The notes beneath the pieces are model-generated. The model worked only from the letters and a program-made list of their open reading frames with translations, did not search any database and had not been told where the DNA came from. Both the position numbers and the translations under genes were made by a program. A DNA stretch of 64,000 nucleotides from Salinisphaera sp052044135 (GTDB lineage: Bacteria; Pseudomonadota; Gammaproteobacteria; Nevskiales; Salinisphaeraceae). The first letter of the stretch is position 1, and every line of letters starts with the position of its first letter. Positions 58,340-64,000 of the stretch are shown here, in pieces. Location: contig NZ_JBQDYF010000005.1 in assembly GCF_052044135.1 (NCBI RefSeq), forward strand, positions 171,933 to 235,932, given 5' to 3'.

Positions 58340-60967
58340 ATGATGACCACCAACGCGCTGCGTTCGCGTTTCATCGAATATTTCAAGGCCAACGCGCATC
58401 GGTTCGTGGCCTCGTCGAGCCTCGTGCCGGCTGCCGACCCGACGTTGCTGTTCGTCAATGCGGGCATGGTGCCGTTCAAGGATGTGTTCCTCGGTCGCGA
58501 CCAGCGCGACTATAACCGCGCCGTGTCGGCCCAGCGCTGTGTGCGTGCCGGCGGCAAGCACAACGATCTCGAGAACGTCGGCTATACCGCGCGCCACCAC
58601 ACGTTCTTCGAAATGCTGGGCAACTTCAGCTTCGGCGATTACTTCAAGCGCGAGGCCATACGTTTCGCCTGGGAGTTCCTGACCGTCGAACTGGAGATGC
58701 CGGCCGAGAAGCTGTGGGTCACGGTGTACGAGGAAGACGCCGAAGCCGAGGCCATCTGGAAGGATGACATCGGCATCCCCGAGGCACGCCTGGCCCGCAT
58801 TGGCGCCAAGGACAACTTCTGGCAGATGGGCGACACCGGGCCCTGCGGTCCCTGCTCGGAGATCTTCTACGATCACGGCGAGCATATCTGGGGCGGCCCG
58901 CCCGGCACGCCGGAGGAAGATGGCGATCGTTTCGTCGAGATCTGGAATCTCGTGTTCATGCAGTACGACCGCCAGCCCGACGGCGAAATGCGCGATCTGC
59001 CCCAGCCGTCGATCGATACCGGCATGGGCCTGGAGCGCATTGCCGCGGTCATGCAGGGTACGCACGACAACTACGGCATCGATGTCTTCCAGACCCTGAT
59101 GGCGGCCACCGCCGAGGCCGTGGGTATCGAAGGCCAGCCGCGCGAAGATCAATTGCCGTCGCTGAAGGTGGTGGCCGATCATATCCGCGCCACCGCGTTT
59201 CTGATCGCCGATGGCGTGATGCCGTCCAATGAAGGCCGCGGCTATGTGCTGCGCCGGATCATGCGGCGCGCGATCCGTCACGGCTATAAGCTGGGCGCGA
59301 CCGGCACGTTCTTCTACCAGCTCGTCGCGCCGCTCGACGCGCTGATGGGCGAGGCCTATCCCGAATTGAGCGATGCCCGGGCCCAGATCGAGCGCGTGGT
59401 CGAGCAGGAGGAACAGCGCTTTTCGGAAACGCTCGCCCAGGGCATGAAGATTCTCGAGGATGCCATTACCGGTCTGTCCGGCACCGAGATCCCGGGCGAG
59501 ACCGTGTTCAAGCTCTACGATACCTACGGCTTCCCGGTCGATCTCACCAACGACGTGGCCCGCGAGCGCGATCTGACGCTCGACAACGAAGGCTTCGAGC
59601 GCGCCATGAACGCGCAGCGCGAGCGCGCCCGGGCCGCCAGCCAGTTCGGCGCCGATTATCACGTCAGGCTCGACGATGTCGGCGACGCCACGACGTTTCT
59701 CGGTTATACCGAGGACGAGGCCGGGGCGAGGATCGTGTCGTTGCTGGTCGACGGCGAGCCCACCGATGCCATCGCGGCCGGGTCGCAGGGCGTGGTCGTA
59801 CTCGACCGCACGCCGTTCTACGGCGAATCCGGCGGCCAGGTCGGCGATACCGGCACCATCGCCGGCGAGGGCTTTACCTTCGTCGTCACCGATACGCAGA
59901 AGCAGAACGGTGTATTCCTGCATATCGGCCATGCCGAGGATGGCGCGGTCGTGCCCGGCGCCGAGGTGACCGCCACGGTGGACGTGGCGCGCCGGCGCGA
60001 CATCGAACTCAATCACACGGCCACTCATCTGCTGCACGCGGCGCTGCGCGACACGCTCGGCACGCATGTGCGCCAGAAGGGCTCGCTGGTGGCCCCCGAT
60101 CGCCTGCGCTTCGATTTCTCGCACTTCGAGGCCGTCACGCCGGAACAGCTCGCGACCATCGAGGCCGAGGTCAACGACAAGATTCGCGAGAACATCGAAG
60201 GACGCATCTACGAGCGATCCTACGACGAGGCCGTGGCCGAGGGCGCGATGGCCTTCTTCGGCGAAAAATACGGCTCGGTCGTGCGCGTGGTGCGCTTCGG
60301 CGATTACTCGGTGGAACTGTGTGGCGGGACCCACGCGCCGGCCACCGGCGCGCTCGGCTTCGTCAAGATCACCGAGGAGCGCGGCGTGTCGGCCGGCAAT
60401 CGGCGCCTGGAAGCGGTCTCGGGCAGCCATGCACTGGCCTGGATACAGGACGTGATCGATCGCCAGACACGGCTGGCCAGCCGGCTCAAGGCGGCGCCCA
60501 GTGAACTCGAGGACAAGCTGGATCGCGTGCTCGAGCGTGTATCCGGCCTCGAAAAGCAGCTCGAAGCGGCGAACCAGAAGCTGGCGGCCAGCCAGGGCGA
60601 CGATCTGGCCTCGGCGGCGGTCGATATCGGCGGCGCCCAGGTCGTGGTCAAGCGCATGGACGGTGCCGATCGCAAGACACTGCGGGACACGGTCGACGCG
60701 CTCAAGAACAAGCTCGACAACGCCATTGTCGTGCTTGGTGCGGCCGAGGGCGACAAAGTCGCGTTGATCGCGGGCGTAGCCAAGGCGCAGGCCGACCGGG
60801 TGCCCGCCGGCGATCTGATCAATTACGTCGCCAGCCAGGTCGGCGGCAAGGGCGGCGGCCGTCCGGACATGGCCCAGGCCGGCGGCAGCGAGCCCGAGAA
60901 TCTCGACGCGGCGCTCGCCAGCGTGGCCGGCTGGATCGACGAACGCCTGTCGGCCCGCACCGGCTGA
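58340..60967 (+). CDS. alaS: Alanyl-tRNA synthetase
   Basis: AlaRS, 875 aa (E. coli 876). Seen: NALRSRFIEYFKANAHRFVA and the class II core MVPFKDVFLGRDQRDYNRAV, GNFSFGDYFKREAIRFAWEF (motif 2), the C-terminal editing domain with HTATHLLHAALRD and the zinc-type CGGTHAPATGALGFVKI, and the C-Ala oligomerisation domain ending in VAGWIDERLSARTG. The start is ATG 58340, or ATG 58343 just after; both sit behind GGAGACGCGACCC. It charges tRNA-Ala and also represses its own promoter in E. coli. lysC follows after 60 bp. Confidence 0.97.
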   Translation: MMTTNALRSRFIEYFKANAHRFVASSSLVPAADPTLLFVNAGMVPFKDVFLGRDQRDYNRAVSAQRCVRAGGKHNDLENVGYTARHHTFFEMLGNFSFGDYFKREAIRFAWEFLTVELEMPAEKLWVTVYEEDAEAEAIWKDDIGIPEARLARIGAKDNFWQMGDTGPCGPCSEIFYDHGEHIWGGPPGTPEEDGDRFVEIWNLVFMQYDRQPDGEMRDLPQPSIDTGMGLERIAAVMQGTHDNYGIDVFQTLMAATAEAVGIEGQPREDQLPSLKVVADHIRATAFLIADGVMPSNEGRGYVLRRIMRRAIRHGYKLGATGTFFYQLVAPLDALMGEAYPELSDARAQIERVVEQEEQRFSETLAQGMKILEDAITGLSGTEIPGETVFKLYDTYGFPVDLTNDVARERDLTLDNEGFERAMNAQRERARAASQFGADYHVRLDDVGDATTFLGYTEDEAGARIVSLLVDGEPTDAIAAGSQGVVVLDRTPFYGESGGQVGDTGTIAGEGFTFVVTDTQKQNGVFLHIGHAEDGAVVPGAEVTATVDVARRRDIELNHTATHLLHAALRDTLGTHVRQKGSLVAPDRLRFDFSHFEAVTPEQLATIEAEVNDKIRENIEGRIYERSYDEAVAEGAMAFFGEKYGSVVRVVRFGDYSVELCGGTHAPATGALGFVKITEERGVSAGNRRLEAVSGSHALAWIQDVIDRQTRLASRLKAAPSELEDKLDRVLERVSGLEKQLEAANQKLAASQGDDLASAAVDIGGAQVVVKRMDGADRKTLRDTVDALKNKLDNAIVVLGAAEGDKVALIAGVAKAQADRVPAGDLINYVASQVGGKGGGRPDMAQAGGSEPENLDAALASVAGWIDERLSARTG

Positions 60968-61027
60968 GCCGAAAACGAATCAATGCACGGGCGGCCGCGG
61001 CCGCCGAGCCCAAGGAAAAATGAATCC

Positions 61028-62299
61028 ATGGCACTGATTGTCCAGAAATACGGCGGTTCCTCGGTGGGGACGGTCGACAAGATCAAGCGCATCGCGGAAA
61101 AGATCAAAGGCTATCGCGACCGCGGCGATCAGGTGGTCGTGGTGGTCTCGGCCATGGGCGGCGAGACCGATCGCCTGACCGAGCTCGCCAGCGAGCTGTC
61201 CGGCCGCCCGGTGCCGCGCGAGATGGACGTGCTCCTGTCCACCGGCGAGCAGGTGACCATCGCGCTGTTGTCGATGGCGCTGTCACACATCGGCGTGAAG
61301 GCGCGTTCGTTCACCGGCTGGCAGGTGCCCATTGTCTCCGACGAGTTTCACTCGAAGGCCCGTATCGAGCGGATCGAGGACGACAATCTGCACGCTGCGA
61401 TCGATGCGGGCGCGGTGGCCGTGGTGGCCGGTTTCCAGGGCATCACCGGCGACGGCTCGATCTCGACGCTGGGCCGCGGCGGCTCCGACACCACGGCCGT
61501 GGCACTGGCCGCCGCGCTCAAGGCCGATGAGTGCCAGATCTACACCGACGTCGACGGCGTCTACACCACCGATCCACGCGTGGTCTCCGGCGCCCGTCGC
61601 CTGGACAAGATCACGTTCGAAGAAATGCTCGAGATGGCCAGTCTCGGCTCGAAGGTCCTGCAGATCCGCGCGGTGGAGTTCGCCGGCAAGTACGGCGTGC
61701 CGCTGCGCGTTCTGTCGACCTTCGAGGAAGGCCCCGGCACGCTGATCACCCTGGAGGAATACGTGGAAGAACCGATTATTTCCGGCATCGCCTTTACCAA
61801 GGACGAGTCGCAGCTCACCGTGCTCGGCGTGCCCGACCGGCCCGGCATTGCCTATTCGCTGCTCGGCCCGATCGGCGAGAACAACATCGAAGTCGACATG
61901 ATCCTGCAGAACGTCTCGGGCGACTCGTCGAGCGACTACACGCTCACCGACTTCACCTTCACCGTGCACAAGCGCGACTACGAGACCGCCAAGGAACTGC
62001 TCGAAAAAGCCGCTCCGGGTGTCGGCGCGCGCGAGGTCACCGGCACGCCCGACGTGTGCAAGGTCTCGCTGGTTGGGGTGGGCATGCGCTCGCACGCCAA
62101 CGTCGCCGCGCGCATGTTCAAGGCGCTGGCCGACGAGAACATCAATATCCGCATGATCTCGACCACCGAGATCAAGATATCGATCGTGGTCGAGAACAAG
62201 TACCTTGAACTCGCCGTGCGCGCGCTGCACGACGAATTCGAGCTCGAGAACGAGCCGAAGCGGGTCGAGTCGGAACTCACGCCCGCGGCGGATCGGTAG
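61028..62299 (+). CDS. lysC: Aspartate kinase
   Basis: Aspartokinase, 423 aa, first step to lysine, methionine and threonine. Seen: IVQKYGGSSVGTVDKIKRIA with the KYGGSS motif, TDRLTELASELSG, FQGITGDGSISTLGRGGSDT, and two C-terminal ACT domains (VTVLG-type segments LTVLGVPDRPGIAYSLLGPI and VSLVGVGMRSHANVAARMFK). A monofunctional, lysine/threonine-feedback type. AAGGA lies upstream of the ATG at 61028. In many gammaproteobacteria csrA/rsmA follows; here the next genes are tRNAs. Confidence 0.96.
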   Translation: MALIVQKYGGSSVGTVDKIKRIAEKIKGYRDRGDQVVVVVSAMGGETDRLTELASELSGRPVPREMDVLLSTGEQVTIALLSMALSHIGVKARSFTGWQVPIVSDEFHSKARIERIEDDNLHAAIDAGAVAVVAGFQGITGDGSISTLGRGGSDTTAVALAAALKADECQIYTDVDGVYTTDPRVVSGARRLDKITFEEMLEMASLGSKVLQIRAVEFAGKYGVPLRVLSTFEEGPGTLITLEEYVEEPIISGIAFTKDESQLTVLGVPDRPGIAYSLLGPIGENNIEVDMILQNVSGDSSSDYTLTDFTFTVHKRDYETAKELLEKAAPGVGAREVTGTPDVCKVSLVGVGMRSHANVAARMFKALADENINIRMISTTEIKISIVVENKYLELAVRALHDEFELENEPKRVESELTPAADR

Positions 62300-62535
62300 G
62301 CGAACGGCATGGCGACGGGCGCTGCAGAACCGGCGTGCGCCGTCGTCCCGGTCAATGCGATCGGTCGTGAAAAAAAGGGTTTACCCCGGGCCATCGAATC
62401 GCTATCATGCGCAGCCTCGATTGATTGCGGATGCATCGCACGGTCGCTTCATTCGAAAGTCGCTTTGTTCGACGAATCGACGCAAAGGGCTGTGTAGCAA
62501 CCAAGCCTTCGCGTTGAACGAGAGAAAGGATTTTT

Positions 62536-62628
62536 GGAGAGGTGGCCGAGTGGTCGAAGGCGCTCCCCTGCTAAGGGAGTAAGGGGTTTATAGCCCCTTC
62601 GAGGGTTCGAATCCCTCCCTCTCCGCCA
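62536..62628 (+). tRNA. tRNA-Ser (anticodon GCT)
   Basis: A 93-base tRNA with long variable arm and encoded CCA: acceptor GGAGAGG / CCTCTCC, anticodon stem CTCCC/GGGAG with loop CTGCTAA, variable arm AAGGGG..CCCCTT, T arm AGGG-TTCGAAT-CCCT. Between lysC and tRNA-Arg as in related genomes. Confidence 0.97.
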
Positions 62629-62641
62629 AACAAGAAGTTAA

Positions 62642-62718
62642 GCGCCCGTAGCTCAGTTGGATAGAGCGTGCGGCTACGAACCGCAAGGTCGGGAGTTCGA
62701 ATCTTCCCGGGCGCGCCA
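62642..62718 (+). tRNA. tRNA-Arg (anticodon ACG), likely attachment site
   Basis: A 77-base tRNA with encoded CCA: acceptor GCGCCCG / CGGGCGC, anticodon stem TGCGG/CCGCA with loop CTACGAA, T arm GGGAG-TTCGAAT-CTTCC with one G-T wobble. The neighbouring XRE, Xis and integrase genes make its 3-prime end the probable att site of an integrated element; the wobble pair may come from the element-borne copy of the tRNA end. Confidence 0.95.
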
Positions 62719-62726
62719 TCAGAAGA

Positions 62727-62762
62727 AGACCAGAAGCCGACGGCTTCTGGTCTTTTTTTTTG
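62727..62762 (+). terminator. Rho-independent terminator after tRNA-Arg
   Basis: Stem AGACCAGAAGCC (62727-62738) / GGCTTCTGGTCT (62742-62753), loop GAC, followed by a run of Ts to 62761. A textbook terminator for the tRNA transcript, possibly supplied by the integrated element. Confidence 0.92.
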
Positions 62763-62953
62763 CGCGCTAACAACGCGTTATAGGTGTTAGCCGGTCTATT
62801 GGCAGAGCGATTAGTAGCAAATTGCTCGATCGCTTCTGCGCGCTCGATAACTCTCCGTGCCCACCTCGTGCCTTTCCTGTGCCCAGATTGCAACGCGGCG
62901 TTTTTGCTCGGGAGCCGGTTTGACGCTAAGGCCCCGTGCCCCATCGCGCGATT

Positions 62954-63160
62954 TCAGTCGTCCGCGACTACTTCGAAGAGGTCTCCAACCTCGCACTCGA
63001 ACAGGCGGCACAGTTTCTCTATGGCGTCGAGATCGACGCGAGTGGCGGTTTCTTTATAGAGGAGCGTGATGGTGTTGCGATGCAGGCCTGTTTCCCGCGC
63101 AACGTCCATCACCTTTAGCTTCTTCTCGCCCATCATCCTCGAGAGGTGGCATCTGATCAT
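62954..63160 (-). CDS. XRE-type phage/ICE repressor-like protein
   Basis: Small HTH protein, 68 aa. Seen: MGEKKLKVMDVARETGLHRN with TITLLYKETATRVDLDAIEK and LCRLFECEVGDLFEV, the YozG/Cro-type HTH in which DLDTLxKLCxxLxCxxGDL is conserved. It is divergent from xis-int across a 150 bp region rich in inverted repeats, so it probably represses the integration/excision genes. No other regulator is visible before the window ends. Confidence 0.8.
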   Translation of the reverse strand: MIRCHLSRMMGEKKLKVMDVARETGLHRNTITLLYKETATRVDLDAIEKLCRLFECEVGDLFEVVADD

Positions 63161-63178
63161 CTTCGTTATCCCAGAATG

Positions 63179-63243
63179 TCAATTAGAATGACAAAACGTT
63201 GACACGCGCGACGTATCGTCATACTGTAGGTCATACAGGATGA
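63179..63243 (+). promoter_or_regulatory. xis-int promoter with palindromic operators
   Basis: TTGACA (63199-63204) and TACTGT (63222-63227) are 17 bases apart, a promoter toward xis. The -10 lies in a 25 bp palindrome, TCATACTGTA-GGTCA-TACAGGATGA (63219-63243). A second repeat, TGTCA-N7-TGACA (63179-63195), lies just upstream. Both fit binding of the divergent HTH repressor. Confidence 0.6.
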
Positions 63244-63310
63244 CAAATAGCACATGGAATAAGCGTTTTGTCAGCCTGCGGATCATATCGCTATTTGACT
63301 GGAGGCGACA

Positions 63311-63565
63311 GTGAACGAAGAAACCTATCTCACGACCGAGGAATTGGCGCAGAGGATCAAGTATGACTGCCGCACGATCCGCGACCGACTAAAAGATTCG
63401 GTGCTGATCGAAGGCAAGCATTACTTCCGCCCATTTGGCGGTCGGAAAATTCTCTACATCTGGAGCGCGATAGAGAGGGATATGAAGAGCGCGGGTACGG
63501 CGCAGCAACCTGAAGTTGAGAGTGCGGGCATTCCCATGGCCGCGGGAGGATATTGCAATGTCTAG
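63311..63565 (+). CDS. Excisionase-like helix-turn-helix protein
   Basis: Small MerR/Xis-type DNA-binding protein, 84 aa. Seen: TYLTTEELAQRIKYDCRTIR then DRLKDSVLIEGKHYFRPFGG and RKILYIWSAIERDM, matching the winged-helix excisionases that accompany DUF3596 integrases. Its stop overlaps the integrase start by eight bases (ATG at 63558), so the two are coupled. GGAGGCGAC precedes the start codon. It would direct excision of the element from tRNA-Arg. Confidence 0.8.
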   Translation: MNEETYLTTEELAQRIKYDCRTIRDRLKDSVLIEGKHYFRPFGGRKILYIWSAIERDMKSAGTAQQPEVESAGIPMAAGGYCNV

Positions 63566-64000
63566 TATCCGAGCGAGGCAAGATACTGGACTGCTCTTCT
63601 TCGACTTTCGGTTCAAGGGAAAGCGCTGCCGCGAGCAGACCATGCTTCCCGACAATCAGCGGAACAGAAAGCGCCTCCAAAAAATCCTGGAGCAGATTGA
63701 TGCAGAAATAACGCTGGGTGATTTCGAGTATCGGAAATACTTCCCCAACAGCAGCCGTGCCGCTCAGTTTGATTCCGATTCGGAACAGAGCGTAAGCAGT
63801 GTCGAGCAACCTACGCCTCTCTTCAAAGACTTCGCCGACACCTGGTGGCGGGAGAACGAAATCCGCTGGCGTCGCAACACGCAACTGGGCAATCGAGCGG
63901 TCCTGAACCGCCACCTGTTGCCCGCCTTCGGTGATCGGCCTGTCGGCGAGATCACCAAGGCGGACATACTGGCCTTCCGCGCCGAGGTGGCACAGTGCGC
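63558..64000 (+). CDS. DUF3596-type tyrosine integrase (C-terminus cut by right edge)
   Basis: Tyrosine recombinase N-terminal part, 147 codons visible. Seen: the arm-binding DUF3596 domain SSIRARQDTGLLFFDFRFKG with KRCREQTMLPDNQRNRKRLQ, and FEYRKYFPNSSRA; then the SAM-like core-binding domain FADTWWRENEIRWRRNTQLG with LLPAFGDRPVGEITKADILA. The catalytic R-H-R-Y half lies beyond 64000. Being near tRNA-Arg with Xis and a repressor, it should integrate a prophage or ICE there. GGGAGGATATTGCA precedes the ATG. Confidence 0.9.
   Translation, partial: MSSIRARQDTGLLFFDFRFKGKRCREQTMLPDNQRNRKRLQKILEQIDAEITLGDFEYRKYFPNSSRAAQFDSDSEQSVSSVEQPTPLFKDFADTWWRENEIRWRRNTQLGNRAVLNRHLLPAFGDRPVGEITKADILAFRAEVAQC

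Overview
ORGANISM. The window is high-GC DNA from a gammaproteobacterium. Two long blocks keep gammaproteobacterial (Pseudomonas-like) gene order: hemA-prfA-prmC facing TPR-lolB-[ ]-tRNA-Gln-prs-rplY-pth-ychF-tRNA-Met, and mutS-[ ]-cinA-thpR-recA-recX-alaS-lysC-tRNA-Ser-tRNA-Arg. Hopanoid side-chain genes (hpnIJK) and PEP-CTERM proteins point to a less-studied environmental lineage; a Salinisphaera-like bacterium is a guess that cannot be proven from this sequence alone. LAYOUT, 1-8 kb: a minus-strand hpnI-hpnJ-hpnK operon for bacteriohopanetetrol cyclitol ether (hpnK cut by the left edge), a quinone-oxidoreductase-like MDR enzyme, a large lipase lipoprotein, and dcd. 8-19.8 kb: housekeeping genes (DUF3108, purN, purM, perM-like, hda, wrbA, a lytic transglycosylase, proS), a tight L,D-transpeptidase/CDF/JAMM operon, and NAD-type isocitrate dehydrogenase. 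19.7-22.3 kb: a 1.29 kb tandem duplication that made two PEP-CTERM genes, each with its own sigma-54-type promoter and terminator, and left a dead prmC fragment plus a dead icd tail between them. 22-36 kb: the conserved translation, heme and outer-membrane block. The place where ispE normally lies holds an MFS transporter, and the real tRNA-Gln gene is surrounded by tRNA-Gln-derived 286 bp tandem repeats interrupted by a structured RNA-like insert. 36-39 kb: mutS. 39-54.5 kb: a roughly 15 kb accessory island between mutS and cinA, made of gene remnants (excisionase, SDR tail, truncated group II intron, two damaged AbiE loci) and divergent regulator/enzyme cassettes (LysR, TetR, AraC, MarR). 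54.6-62.7 kb: cinA, thpR, recA, recX, a thiamine-binding protein, alaS, lysC, tRNA-Ser and tRNA-Arg, with no csrA at its usual place. 62.7-64 kb: the start of an integrated element at tRNA-Arg (XRE repressor, operator/promoter region, Xis, DUF3596-type integrase cut by the right edge). CROSS-CUTTING: four long intergenic gaps (8.1, 14.3, 36.1, 57.5 kb) hold inverted-repeat elements built from 10-bp-phased words related to TCCGCAGATNNA. The strongest candidates for undescribed biology are the tRNA-Gln repeat array with its covarying hairpins and GNRA loops, and the duplicated sigma-54-driven PEP-CTERM locus. No CRISPR array, rRNA or replication origin was seen.
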